Shown here: piece after piece, positions 15,681-23,296 of the stretch | Layout of the letters: every line of letters begins with the position of its first letter | Numbering within the stretch: position 1 is the first letter of the stretch | Source: Eubacteriales bacterium | GTDB lineage: Bacteria; Bacillota; Clostridia; Lachnospirales; Lachnospiraceae | NCBI GenBank assembly: GCA_030524545.1 | Contig: JAUNGM010000003.1 | Location: 137,632-201,631 of the forward strand | Direction of reading: 5' to 3' | Length of the DNA stretch: 64,000 bases | Program-made: the position numbers and the translations under genes | The notes under the pieces: model-generated | Told to the model about the DNA's origin: nothing | Database searches by the model: none | What the model saw: only the letters and a program-made list of their open reading frames with translations

Positions 15681-15720
15681 GGAGGGTACTCATAAAAATG
15701 AGTTATCCTCCATATTTTTT
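15681..15720 (+). terminator. Terminator containing an operator-like dyad
   Basis: GGAGG...TCCTCC flank TACTCATAAAAATGAGTT, giving a stem with one bulge and a run of T. The loop-proximal part is the same dyad as the early operators, so DNA and RNA functions overlap here. Confidence 0.7.
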
Positions 15721-15789
15721 TCATTTTTAGTAAAAAAGGGTATTGACACTACCTACCTACGTGTTAATATAAACTCATAAAAACGAGTT
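15687..15789 (+). promoter_or_regulatory. Early promoter-operator cassette 2
   Basis: -35 TTGACA (15743-15748), 16-base spacer, -10 TAATAT (15765-15770). Downstream dyad AACTCATAAAAACGAGTT (15772-15789); upstream dyad TACTCATAAAAATGAGTT (15687-15704). The 38-base gap from upstream dyad to -35 and the 29-base step from -35 to downstream dyad equal those of cassette 1. Confidence 0.8.
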
Positions 15790-15840
15790 AATAAAAATAT
15801 AAAACACAATAAAGTGAGCTTTACGAAAGGAAGAAAAAAT

Positions 15841-16086
15841 ATGACAGTAGCAGAACTTATGGAAATTTTGGAGGAGTTGGACGTGGATATGGAAGTTAAT
15901 CTTGCATATCAGCCGCATTACCCAATGATGGTGAAGGCAAGCCATGTAAAGGTTTGCAATGGACAGGCGTTCATATGTCAAAGCGGTTACGGCGGAAATG
16001 ATTATGCACAGGATCATCTGTTTGATGATGATGAAAACTGCACAGAGGACATAAAGGATATGTGTTTTGATGAGGAGGACTACTGA
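15841..16086 (+). CDS. Small early phage protein (81 aa)
   Basis: First gene behind cassette 2, with GAAAGGAAG as ribosome site. MTVAELMEILEELDVDMEV is followed by an acidic C-terminus. It recalls short Firmicute phage proteins annotated only as hypothetical. Its stop overlaps the next start. Confidence 0.6.
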   Translation: MTVAELMEILEELDVDMEVNLAYQPHYPMMVKASHVKVCNGQAFICQSGYGGNDYAQDHLFDDDENCTEDIKDMCFDEEDY

Positions 16087-16226
16087 TGGAAAGGTACGAG
16101 CTGGCAAACGGTAAAGTTTATGACATCATCCGGTGGCCGGATGAATACACAGTCGTGAGCAATGGCAGCATAGTTTATTCCGGTACATATGCAGGATGCC
16201 GGAGATATATTGAGTCAATGAGATAA
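16086..16226 (+). CDS. Small early phage protein (46 aa)
   Basis: MERYELANGKVYDIIRWPDE followed by TVVSNGSIVYSGTYAGCRRY. A compact beta-hairpin-like protein coupled to the previous gene through a TGATG overlap. No function recognised. Confidence 0.55.
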   Translation: MERYELANGKVYDIIRWPDEYTVVSNGSIVYSGTYAGCRRYIESMR

Positions 16227-16241
16227 AGGGAGGACAAGGGC

Positions 16242-16409
16242 ATGATTAAAGTCGAAAAAAACAAAAGGAAGTTTGAACAGTGTGCTTCTTGTGGAACATC
16301 AAAAAATTTGTTTGATATAAGCATTAAACGTGGGCCGTATGTAAATTCGCTTTGTATTGTTTTGTGTAAAAAGTGTGCAAGGATGATTAACGATGGTATC
16401 GAGGAATAG
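16242..16409 (+). CDS. Small zinc-ribbon protein (55 aa)
   Basis: Two Cys pairs (CASC near residue 14 and CKKC near 43) form a likely zinc ribbon. Basic overall. The GGAGGACAAGGGC site supports the start. Function unknown; nucleic-acid or protein binding is a guess. Confidence 0.6.
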   Translation: MIKVEKNKRKFEQCASCGTSKNLFDISIKRGPYVNSLCIVLCKKCARMINDGIEE

Positions 16410-16421
16410 GAGGAAAAGGGC

Positions 16422-16943
16422 ATGACAGCAAAGATTATTCAGTTTCCGGTAAAACAGCAGGGCGTGAGCAATGGCTATGACAATCTTGCAAGGCTGATCG
16501 CAGTTGCGGCTACAACGGACGTTCTCAATTTTTATATGGAGAGCATAGAGGAATTTGAAAAGAACGGCGCCCTGATGGATGGCGAAGCAGAGAAGCTGGT
16601 AGAACAGGGGAGGGTAAAGCGGTTTGAGATTGCAGCACCGGAGCCGCAGGAGCCGGAAAGGGTGGAAGGGGCAGGCGTATATTCCTACACGCCGGAAATG
16701 GGAGAGCAGAAACCAGATTGTCAGATGGAGGCGCAGCTTTCATATTATGGCAAACACTATTTTGTAGATACGCCGCTTGGATTGAAAGGCAGGGGAATCA
16801 CCCTGATAAAGCAGTACGGGGAAAACGATTTTTCCCACCCGGGAGATTACCGGGTAGGCTGGTACGAATATCAGGTTACGAAACTGGCGTTTGAAAAGCT
16901 GAAAGAAAAGTATTCGATCAGTATGGAAAGATACCTGGATTAA
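16422..16943 (+). CDS. Early phage protein, unknown (173 aa)
   Basis: Begins MTAKIIQFPVKQQG, an N-terminal style common in Firmicute phage proteins. The C-terminal half (YYGKHYFVDTPLGLKGRGI, VGWYEYQVTKLAFEKLKEKY) looks like a folded domain and the middle is a Pro/Glu-rich linker. Good GGAGG site. Family not identified. Confidence 0.6.
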   Translation: MTAKIIQFPVKQQGVSNGYDNLARLIAVAATTDVLNFYMESIEEFEKNGALMDGEAEKLVEQGRVKRFEIAAPEPQEPERVEGAGVYSYTPEMGEQKPDCQMEAQLSYYGKHYFVDTPLGLKGRGITLIKQYGENDFSHPGDYRVGWYEYQVTKLAFEKLKEKYSISMERYLD

Positions 16944-17018
16944 CTATAATTTCTGAATAATTAACTATACCGTCCCGGTATGGTGAAAACCGGGGCGGAA
17001 CGAATGGAGGAAAAGGCG

Positions 17019-17462
17019 ATGAGATATAGATATTACAGCACACAGCGTCCGGTAATGCCGGGAGGATACCCAAAAACCAAATACAGCGAGGTTCTTGAAA
17101 TCCACAATTTCGACCACAAAGAATATGTCAAAGAAATTGATCGGCAGGCGTGGGGATGGATTGAGTACGACAAACCTTTAGGACATTTTGATGTCATAAA
17201 CTATGAGCTTACAGCGGTAAAGATAGCTACTTTACATCTCAAATATCTTGGACGGGATAGCTGGGGCCGTTATGTTTATGAGGATGAGAATGGGAAACTC
17301 TGGAAACATACAGACTGTTGTTCTCCGAGAGAGTGCTGCGAGGAACGGGGCGATACATTAAATTCTGCCTGTGGTAATGAGTTTGATGGGGAACCGGACT
17401 GTTTTATGGGAGCGCATATCCGTGCGGAGTATTTATCCGAGGAAGGTAAACAGGATGAATGA
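17019..17462 (+). CDS. Conserved mobile-element protein, unknown (147 aa)
   Basis: ATG 17019 was chosen because GGAGGAAAAGGC precedes it. The stretch YYSTQRPVMPGGYPK and DRQAWGWIEYDKPL is a pattern I associate with small proteins of Clostridial phages and conjugative elements. It has a Cys-rich part (DCCSPRECCEERG) that may bind metal. Function unknown. Confidence 0.6.
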   Translation: MRYRYYSTQRPVMPGGYPKTKYSEVLEIHNFDHKEYVKEIDRQAWGWIEYDKPLGHFDVINYELTAVKIATLHLKYLGRDSWGRYVYEDENGKLWKHTDCCSPRECCEERGDTLNSACGNEFDGEPDCFMGAHIRAEYLSEEGKQDE

Positions 17463-17649
17463 TACAGAAAGACAACCAAAAAGATTATACCGGAACAAGG
17501 AAACAGGGCAGATGTTTACATATCGTGAAATGCTGAAAGAATGGAGGGAACGTTACGAGGGCGTTAATCCGGAAACGGGATTGTATCAATACCATTGGCA
17601 CACAAGATACGATTATATATCTTCTGTCGGAGGAGAGGAGGCATCATAA
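17455..17649 (+). CDS. Small early protein (64 aa)
   Basis: Overlaps the preceding gene by 8 bases and the next by 1. Sequence such as RLYRNKETGQMFTYREMLKEW suggests a short DNA- or protein-binding helix pair. Not recognised. Confidence 0.55.
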   Translation: MNDTERQPKRLYRNKETGQMFTYREMLKEWRERYEGVNPETGLYQYHWHTRYDYISSVGGEEAS

Positions 17650-17948
17650 TGTGGGGTATTCCATTTGATGAAGATGTGTACTGGGAACGCAGGAGAGAAG
17701 AATGGGAAAATCCAAAGGCATTTTGCAGGCGGAAGCCATGGGACGAGGACGAGCCAGTATATGAATCTGGCACATTATATTTGGACGAAGAAATAGAGGA
17801 GATAGAGGCCAAGAGGGGCTATCCCATGTCAGAACTGTACGAAGGGGATCTACTGGAGATATTGGAGGAACTGAAGGGGATTGAGGCTGAATCGGCGGTG
17901 TGGGTGCCTGGATTTGACGCAATAGATTATAAAATCAAAATAGCATAG
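17649..17948 (+). CDS. Small acidic early protein (99 aa)
   Basis: Starts at the ATG overlapping the previous TAA. N-terminus WGIPFDEDVYWERRREEWE; the rest is Glu-rich. No motifs. Part of the cassette 2 operon. Confidence 0.55.
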   Translation: MWGIPFDEDVYWERRREEWENPKAFCRRKPWDEDEPVYESGTLYLDEEIEEIEAKRGYPMSELYEGDLLEILEELKGIEAESAVWVPGFDAIDYKIKIA

Positions 17949-17963
17949 TAGGGAGGCGAGAGG

Positions 17964-18155
17964 ATGGGAAAACAGACATTTAAAGCGCCGGATGGCTCTC
18001 ATATGTGCAGGATTTTTTACTGTGATATGCGGAGGGAACGGTATTGCTGTTATTTTTGCGAAAGGTATGAAAAATGCGGATTTCCATGCCTGAATGTTCC
18101 GGAGAAGTGCGGTGAGCATTTCATTCAGGAGGAGGCGAAAAAAGATGAGGTATGA
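17964..18155 (+). CDS. Cysteine-rich small protein (63 aa)
   Basis: Contains eight Cys (CRIFYCDMRRERYCCYFCE, then KCGFPCL and KCG), suggesting one or two zinc sites. GGGAGGCGAGAGG site. Overlaps the next gene by 11 bases. Confidence 0.6.
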   Translation: MGKQTFKAPDGSHMCRIFYCDMRRERYCCYFCERYEKCGFPCLNVPEKCGEHFIQEEAKKDEV

Positions 18156-18351
18156 GGATTGTGAAAAATGCCGGTACTGCCAAAAATGGTGGAACCGGGA
18201 CAAATACGGTAACTTCACAACGGGATATTACGGCTGTAATTTTCTCCCACACTGGGGAAAACCTATCGAAACCATTGACGTTTGTCCGAAGGTACTGACG
18301 GGAAGGGATAAAAGCAGCCTGCGGGATGTGTGCAGAGTAAATAAAAATTGA
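18145..18351 (+). CDS. Cysteine-rich small protein (68 aa)
   Basis: ATG 18145 was chosen after AGGAGGAGGCG. It carries CEKCRYCQKWW and further Cys (YGCNFL, DVCPKVL, DVCRV), probably zinc-binding. Typical accessory protein of Lachnospiraceae phages; role unknown. Confidence 0.6.
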   Translation: MRYEDCEKCRYCQKWWNRDKYGNFTTGYYGCNFLPHWGKPIETIDVCPKVLTGRDKSSLRDVCRVNKN

Positions 18352-18371
18352 GTGATGGAGGATATTAGGAA

Positions 18372-18740
18372 ATGCAAAATATTATTGAGTTTATCAAATC
18401 AGAGATGGCAGCAAGGGGCATGACGTATGATCAGTTGGCAACGTATACAGGTATGACGAAGCAAAATCTGTGGCTGAAAATGAACAAGAGCGTTGCCCCG
18501 AATTTTGAAACAATCAAGAAAATCCTTGAAGGGCTGGAATACGAGCTTGTGATCGAGAAAAAGCAGGCTGCCGGGGAAAGTGCAGAAAACGAGGATTTGA
18601 AGCGCTTTTTTGAGAGTGCGGAGGAGGAACAGGTCAGTTATGAGTGTGTGGAAAAACTTCTTTCTGCTGTAGGGTATGAACTGAAAATAAAAACTCATAA
18701 AAATGAGCAAAATGTAAAAAAGGGTATTGACATCTACTAA
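18372..18740 (+). CDS. XRE/Cro-type HTH regulator
   Basis: 122 residues. Residues 1-60 are a classic helix-turn-helix (EMAARGMTYDQLATYTGMTKQ, then NFETIKKILEGL). A second, similar short segment near the C-terminus (YECVEKLLSAVGYELKIK) echoes the first domain's last helices. The last codons contain an operator dyad and the -35 of cassette 3, so the protein may regulate its own downstream operon. It is a candidate binder of the AACTCA-type dyads. No peptidase (CI-type) domain. Confidence 0.75.
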   Translation: MQNIIEFIKSEMAARGMTYDQLATYTGMTKQNLWLKMNKSVAPNFETIKKILEGLEYELVIEKKQAAGESAENEDLKRFFESAEEEQVSYECVEKLLSAVGYELKIKTHKNEQNVKKGIDIY

Positions 18741-18781
18741 CTACGTGTTAAAGTATAATCATAAACTCAGTAAAATGAGTT
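18692..18781 (+). promoter_or_regulatory. Early promoter-operator cassette 3
   Basis: -35 TTGACA (18727-18732) is followed by CTAC..ACTACGTGTTA as in cassettes 1 and 2. The -10 is TAAAGT (16-base spacer) or TATAAT further on (18754-18759). Downstream dyad AACTCAGTAAAATGAGTT (18764-18781); upstream dyad AACTCATAAAAATGAGCA (18692-18709) inside the HTH gene. Spacing differs from cassettes 1 and 2. Confidence 0.7.
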
Positions 18782-18802
18782 TACAGAAAGGCGGGTGAGA
18801 AA

Positions 18803-18958
18803 ATGGAGGAACACGGAATGACAGCGAAGGAAGTGTGCAGATTGATCGACTGGATGATCGGGCATGGACACACAGAGAAAGAAGCAATTAATCTGGTAAA
18901 TTTTATTTCTGAGTACAGACCAGTAAATGAGGACAAGACCAAAGAAACCAAAGAATAA
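18803..18958 (+). CDS. Small early phage protein (51 aa)
   Basis: First gene behind cassette 3 with AAAGGCGGGTGAG as ribosome site. MTAKEVCRLIDWMIGHGH then EKEAINLVNFISEY; helical. Its stop codon is part of an 11-base hairpin stem. Function unknown. Confidence 0.55.
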   Translation: MEEHGMTAKEVCRLIDWMIGHGHTEKEAINLVNFISEYRPVNEDKTKETKE

Positions 18959-19042
18959 GGCTCCGGAGCCTACCTGAGAAATAGAGCCGGAGCCTTACAG
19001 CCAAAAGCCGGGGCGGTTTTCACCTGCCGCCGCCTTGGCTTT
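18956..19042 (+). other. Two strong consecutive hairpins
   Basis: TAAGGCTCCGG (18956-18966) pairs perfectly with CCGGAGCCTTA (18987-18997). Then AAAGCCGGGGCGG (19004-19016) pairs with CCGCCGCC..GGCTTT (19027-19042). No T-run follows either one. They could be an attenuator, a processing site or a small RNA. Bases 19043-19099 carry nothing else recognisable. Confidence 0.5.
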
Positions 19043-19099
19043 ATGTTAGCACAAGGGCAGATGGAAAGCAAGAAGAAAGTTAGGGACAGAGGGTAATAT

Positions 19100-19312
19100 A
19101 TGAATTTCAAAAAAATAGAAATTTGCAAATCGTGCGGCCGCCCGGAGTATTGGGGCGATATGCGGTGGCTGTCCGGCAGATGTGTTTGTAGAGATTGCTA
19201 CCGGGCGGATTATGAGAGCCAGACAGGGAAAATTTATGTATGGGATGACCTGGACGGGAAACGTCCGACACGGGAGGAATACGAGGAGCAGGAGGAAAAC
19301 AAAGATGCGTAA
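19100..19312 (+). CDS. Zinc-finger-like small protein (70 aa)
   Basis: CKSCGRPEYWG and CVCRDC form a four-Cys zinc ribbon in the first 35 residues, followed by an acidic tail. It overlaps the GHKL ATPase gene by 8 bases and is probably co-translated with it. Confidence 0.6.
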   Translation: MNFKKIEICKSCGRPEYWGDMRWLSGRCVCRDCYRADYESQTGKIYVWDDLDGKRPTREEYEEQEENKDA

Positions 19313-20423
19313 ATATGAGTTGAGCATTAGTTCAGATTATGTTCCGTCATGGGGGATTGTTGAGGCGGTCAGGGAGTTCTTTCAGAACGCCATTGATGAA
19401 GAAACCAGGGACAGTAGCAATAAAATGATGTTGTCCTATGACGAGGAAAAGGAAATGCTGACCATCGGGAATAAGCACAGCGAGCTGGATATCAAAACGC
19501 TGTTATTCGGAAATACAACGAAAAATACCGATGCGGAGATGATTGGCAATCATGGGGAAGGGTACAAGATTGCTACGGTGGTTCTTCTCAGGAATGGGAA
19601 AAATGTTGTGTTTTATAACTACTGCCGCCGGGAAGTGTGGAAACCAAGGCTTGTGAAATCCCGGAAATATGATGGGATGCTGGTCCCAACCTTTTTTGTG
19701 GAAACATCCGCCGTATGGGAAAAAGTACCGGAACACAGCCTGTTAATTACGATTGAAGGGATTACCCAGGAGGAGTACGAGGAGATAAAAGCAGCAAACC
19801 TCCATTTGCAGGAATATACCAAAGATCAGACCATGTACGGGGATGTTTTAAAGGATGAACGCCACATGGGGAAAGTATTTGTCGGAGGGTTGTACATATG
19901 TGATGAGCCGAGGCTGGAAATTGGTGTTGACTTCAAACCGTGTTATGTACGGTTGGAACGGGACCGCAGCATGGTAAATTCATTTGATGTGCAGTGGTAT
20001 GCTTCAAGGATGGTAGAGTCTGCCAATGATGCTGAATTGACCAAAAAATCCCTGGATTCCTACAGCGGTTACTACATCAATTCATATTTGCTTTCGGATG
20101 ATCTGAAAAATGAGATTGCCGAAGAATTTATTAATGAGTACGGCGCAAAAGCAGTTCCGATATCCAATCAGGAAGATATGGAAAGCATGAAAAAGAGAGG
20201 ATATAAGCCCGTAATCGTGTCTAAGGCAAAGAAAGATGTTATTTTGCAGTCGGAATATTTTGCGGATGTAGAGGAGGAAAACAGGCGCATCCGGGAGATG
20301 CAGAAACCTTTGTACGAAAGATTCTGTGAGTTTGCAGAGAAGATCGAGGGGAAACTTACAGAGGATGAGGTCACGGAGTTATACGGATTTTTGGATGAAT
20401 TGGAAGAACGAGAGGAGGACTAA
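19305..20423 (+). CDS. GHKL-fold ATPase (Hsp90/histidine-kinase-like ATP-binding domain)
   Basis: 372 residues from ATG 19305 (GGAGGAAAACAAAG upstream). VREFFQNAIDEE is the N-box with Glu24 and Asn28, and GNHGEGYKIA (residues 81-90) is the lid-region glycine motif, so an ATP-binding Bergerat fold is very likely. The C-terminal half (to residue 372) is unassigned, ending in a coiled coil. There is no HisKA or Hsp90 middle domain. Its role in the phage is unknown; remodelling of host proteins or defence-related functions are possible. Confidence 0.7.
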   Translation: MRKYELSISSDYVPSWGIVEAVREFFQNAIDEETRDSSNKMMLSYDEEKEMLTIGNKHSELDIKTLLFGNTTKNTDAEMIGNHGEGYKIATVVLLRNGKNVVFYNYCRREVWKPRLVKSRKYDGMLVPTFFVETSAVWEKVPEHSLLITIEGITQEEYEEIKAANLHLQEYTKDQTMYGDVLKDERHMGKVFVGGLYICDEPRLEIGVDFKPCYVRLERDRSMVNSFDVQWYASRMVESANDAELTKKSLDSYSGYYINSYLLSDDLKNEIAEEFINEYGAKAVPISNQEDMESMKKRGYKPVIVSKAKKDVILQSEYFADVEEENRRIREMQKPLYERFCEFAEKIEGKLTEDEVTELYGFLDELEEREED

Positions 20424-20426
20424 GAG

Positions 20427-21350
20427 TTGGAAAGAGTTTATTACACGATTAATGAGGAGTCAGCAAAAGCAGCGCACGAAATGATGTCATTTTCTGATTA
20501 TAAAGTGGGTTTGCTGACGGCGGAATACAAGGGGTATGTAGACAGGGCGTATGATCTTGCCGATGAAGTTGCAGAGATGAGGCCAGAGGAGGCAGAGCGG
20601 GTTTATGGGTTGGCGGCAAGGTATTCAAAGAAAATGGCTGACAATCTGAATGCCAAAAGCAGGATCGGGTGTATGTGTCCTTCCGTGATGATTTCCGGAA
20701 CCGGAAATTTCCCTGTGAGAAAGAAGGAAAAGCAGAACGCTGCTGCGGACAGAAATTATAAAGAGTTTCAGGATATTCAGAATATTCTTGATAAAATCCG
20801 GGGAATCGCAAACGGGAAGGAAATCATCAGATCAGGTGATGCGGATGCGCTGGAGAAACTGGAAAAGAAGCTGTCCGGATTAAAGGAAGAACAGGAACGG
20901 ATGAAAGCGACAAATAAAGCTATCCGGATGAAGGACGCAGCGAAGGGTGACAGGACTTTGCGTGATATGGGATATTCAGACGAACAGATTACCGAACTGC
21001 GGAAACCGGATTTCTGTGGACGGATAGGTTTTCCGGATTATGCCCTCAAAAATAATAATGCCAATATTCGCAGGATTGAAGGGCGTATCAAGAAGTTGAG
21101 AGAGGAGAAAGTACGGGAGAATCAGGAACAGGAAAACCAGTTTTTCCGAGTGGTGGAAAACACGGATATTATGCGGTTGCAGTTGTTCTTTAATGACAAG
21201 CCGGATGCCGGGACAAGGGATATTCTAAAAAAGAACGGTTTCCGGTGGAGTCCGAGAAATACTTGCTGGCAGAGGCAGTTGACAAATAACGCAAGATATT
21301 CCATGAAACGAGTGTTGAAAGAATTGGAGGATGCCGTTGATGGAAAATAA
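20427..21350 (+). CDS. DUF3560-like mobile-element protein
   Basis: 307 residues from a TTG start placed 8 bases after GAGGAGG. The C-terminal motif ILKKNGFRWSPRNTCWQRQL resembles the end of DUF3560-like proteins of phages and conjugative elements. The middle is coiled coil (ALEKLEKKLSGLKEEQERM). It follows the GHKL ATPase by 3 bases, so the two may work together. Function unknown. Confidence 0.6.
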   Translation: MERVYYTINEESAKAAHEMMSFSDYKVGLLTAEYKGYVDRAYDLADEVAEMRPEEAERVYGLAARYSKKMADNLNAKSRIGCMCPSVMISGTGNFPVRKKEKQNAAADRNYKEFQDIQNILDKIRGIANGKEIIRSGDADALEKLEKKLSGLKEEQERMKATNKAIRMKDAAKGDRTLRDMGYSDEQITELRKPDFCGRIGFPDYALKNNNANIRRIEGRIKKLREEKVRENQEQENQFFRVVENTDIMRLQLFFNDKPDAGTRDILKKNGFRWSPRNTCWQRQLTNNARYSMKRVLKELEDAVDGK

Positions 21351-21627
21351 CAAAAAGTATGTGACAACCAGGGCGGTCTATAAAGCGATCAAGAAATATG
21401 ATCATCAGCAATTTGATGAGTTCTGTAAAAGCGTGTATGTGGAGGGTTACAATGCTGGCTTAAAACAGCCTGCAGAAGAACCGGAGGCGAGTGTAAGCAT
21501 AGAGGAAGTGCTGAAGGTTATCGGAGAGGTAAAAGGTGTAGGACCTGCATTGACTGGCAAGATTAGAAATGCCGTGGACAATATGATTGCTGAGAGGAGG
21601 ATAAAGGGTGAAAAACAAATTAACTGA
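21340..21627 (+). CDS. Small protein with helix-hairpin-helix-like C-terminus
   Basis: ATG 21340 is preferred over the one 9 bases earlier because GGAGG would touch the latter. The segment VIGEVKGVGPALTGKIRNAV resembles a helix-hairpin-helix DNA-binding motif. 95 residues, overlapping genes on both sides. Confidence 0.55.
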   Translation: MENNKKYVTTRAVYKAIKKYDHQQFDEFCKSVYVEGYNAGLKQPAEEPEASVSIEEVLKVIGEVKGVGPALTGKIRNAVDNMIAERRIKGEKQIN

Positions 21628-21838
21628 CCTGAATGATCACCTGTTTGCAGAATTGGAAAGACTGTCAGATGAAGAATTACAGGGTGAGAAGTTAGACGAG
21701 GAAATCAGACGGGCGGAGGCGGTATGTGGAGTATCTACTCAGATTATTGCCAACGGCACATTGGCATTGAGAGCGGAAGAGTTTAAAGATAAAGCTATGT
21801 CTGCCAGTGCAACGGTTCCTAAGTTTTTGGAGGGGTAG
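21608..21838 (+). CDS. Small early phage protein (76 aa)
   Basis: GTG start 7 bases after GAGGAGG. A helical, acidic first half (HLFAELERLSDEELQGEKLD) resembles small phage regulators of the DUF6148/YonK kind only loosely. No firm family. Confidence 0.6.
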   Translation: MKNKLTDLNDHLFAELERLSDEELQGEKLDEEIRRAEAVCGVSTQIIANGTLALRAEEFKDKAMSASATVPKFLEG

Positions 21839-21840
21839 CA

Positions 21841-22494
21841 ATGGGGCAAATTCACACCTGGACTGATGAAGAAAAGGAGTTTCTACGTCGGTGTGTTAAA
21901 AATCATACCTGGAAAGAAGCAACAGAGATTTTTAATCTGAAATTCGGATGTTCTTTGACAAAAGAAGCTATAAAAGCGGCTGGAGACCGGTATGGAATAC
22001 GGACGGGTAGAACGGGATGTTTTGAAAAAGGCCATGTTCCTGCAAATAAAGGAAAGCATAATCCAACAGTAGGGAGGATGGCGGAAACGCAGTTCAAAAA
22101 AGGCAATATTCCGGCAAATCATAAGCCCGTGGGAACCGTGAGCATCCGGAATCATCATAAGCGCGGACAGAGATATGTTTATGAGAAAATTGCAGAGCCT
22201 AACGTATGGAGAATGAAACACATTCTTGAATGGGAACGGCATAATGGCCCGGTTCCGAAGGGCAAAGTAATTGTTTTCGCAGACGGAAACAGTCTGAATA
22301 CAGATATAGAAAATCTTGTTATGGTGGACCGTTCACAGCTTGCCGTGATGAACAGATGGAATATAAAGGGAGCCAATAAAGAACTAATGGAAACTGCGGT
22401 GAACACAGCAGCATTGAAAATATCCATATCAAAGGCAAAGAAAAGCGGAAAAGAGAGGAGGAAACGCAGAAATGATACAGGAGATAGAACTTAG
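21841..22494 (+). CDS. HNH endonuclease
   Basis: 217 residues. The N-terminal helix-turn-helix-like part (WTDEEKEFLRRCVKNHTWKE) is followed by Gly/Lys repeats (GCFEKGHVPANKGKHNP, QFKKGNIPANHKP) and an HNH core (WRMKHILEWERHNGPVPKG, FADGNSLNTDIENLVMV). This is the common free-standing phage HNH family. It may nick DNA in packaging or act as a homing nuclease. The basic C-terminus overlaps the ParB-like gene. Confidence 0.85.
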   Translation: MGQIHTWTDEEKEFLRRCVKNHTWKEATEIFNLKFGCSLTKEAIKAAGDRYGIRTGRTGCFEKGHVPANKGKHNPTVGRMAETQFKKGNIPANHKPVGTVSIRNHHKRGQRYVYEKIAEPNVWRMKHILEWERHNGPVPKGKVIVFADGNSLNTDIENLVMVDRSQLAVMNRWNIKGANKELMETAVNTAALKISISKAKKSGKERRKRRNDTGDRT

Positions 22495-23296
22495 CAAATT
22501 AAAGGTTCATCCAAAAAATGTGAGGAAAACGTATAGGGACATTGACGAACTGGCAGAGAGCATTAAGGCAAAAGGAATTTTGCAGAACCTTACGGTTGTT
22601 CCGGATCCCGACGAAGATGGTACATATTTTGTTGTTATCGGGAACCGGAGGCTTACGGCGGCAAGGCAGGCAGGGCTTGAAACGGCCCCGTGCTTCGTGA
22701 CTGAGATGAGCGAAAAAGACCAGGCGGCGACTATGCTGTTGGAAAATATGCAGAGGGATGATCTGACAATACATGAGCAGGCACAGGGATTTCAGATGGT
22801 ACTTGACCTGGGAGAAACAGAGGACGGGCTTGCGGAAAAGACGGGATTTTCCAAAACAACCATCCGGCGCAGGCTTAATATTGCGAAGCTTGACCAGGAG
22901 GAGCTTCAGAAGAAAGAAGCGGAGGACAGTTTTCAGCTTTCCCTTACTGACCTGTATGAGTTAGAAAAGATCAAGAGTGTGGAAAAGCGGAATAAAATAT
23001 TAAAAAATGCCAGCAATTCCCGGGATATTACGGCCAGTGTTAGGAGGGAAATTGCAGATGAAAAGAGGGAGGCAAATTCCAAAAAGCTGATTAAAATGCT
23101 GAAAAAGAATAGCATTGAAGCTGCGCCGGATTCCGTATCAATGGAGATATATACCGGGAAGTGGGAGACAGTAAAGACATACAGTCTGACTGAGGATGTG
23201 CCGAAATCGGTTGATGTAAAGCCTGACGGTAAGGAAAAATTATATTACTACAAGCAGTGGAACGAATTGAAAGTTATCCGTAGGGCAAAAAAGTAA
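22472..23296 (+). CDS. ParB/Spo0J-like nuclease-domain protein, zero-frame product
   Basis: 274 residues. ELSKLKVHPKNVRKTYRDID, VIGNRRLTAARQAGL and ENMQRDDLTIHEQA are the ParB N-terminal signature, followed by a helix-turn-helix (TGFSKTTIRRRLNIA). In phages such proteins act in DNA processing or partition. It ends at TAA 23294, directly after A_AAA_AAG. The -1 frame then continues with sequence that looks like the natural C-terminus, so the full protein may be about 445 residues. Confidence 0.85.
   Translation: MIQEIELSKLKVHPKNVRKTYRDIDELAESIKAKGILQNLTVVPDPDEDGTYFVVIGNRRLTAARQAGLETAPCFVTEMSEKDQAATMLLENMQRDDLTIHEQAQGFQMVLDLGETEDGLAEKTGFSKTTIRRRLNIAKLDQEELQKKEAEDSFQLSLTDLYELEKIKSVEKRNKILKNASNSRDITASVRREIADEKREANSKKLIKMLKKNSIEAAPDSVSMEIYTGKWETVKTYSLTEDVPKSVDVKPDGKEKLYYYKQWNELKVIRRAKK
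23287..23293 (+). promoter_or_regulatory. Slippery heptamer A AAA AAG
   Basis: In the ParB frame the heptamer reads A-AAA-AAG and is followed at once by TAA. A -1 slip leads into GTA AAA AGG GAG, the open frame of 23293-23808. This is the E. coli dnaX type of slippery site. No clear stimulatory hairpin is visible downstream. A one-base deletion in an A7 tract would give the same picture. Confidence 0.5.
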
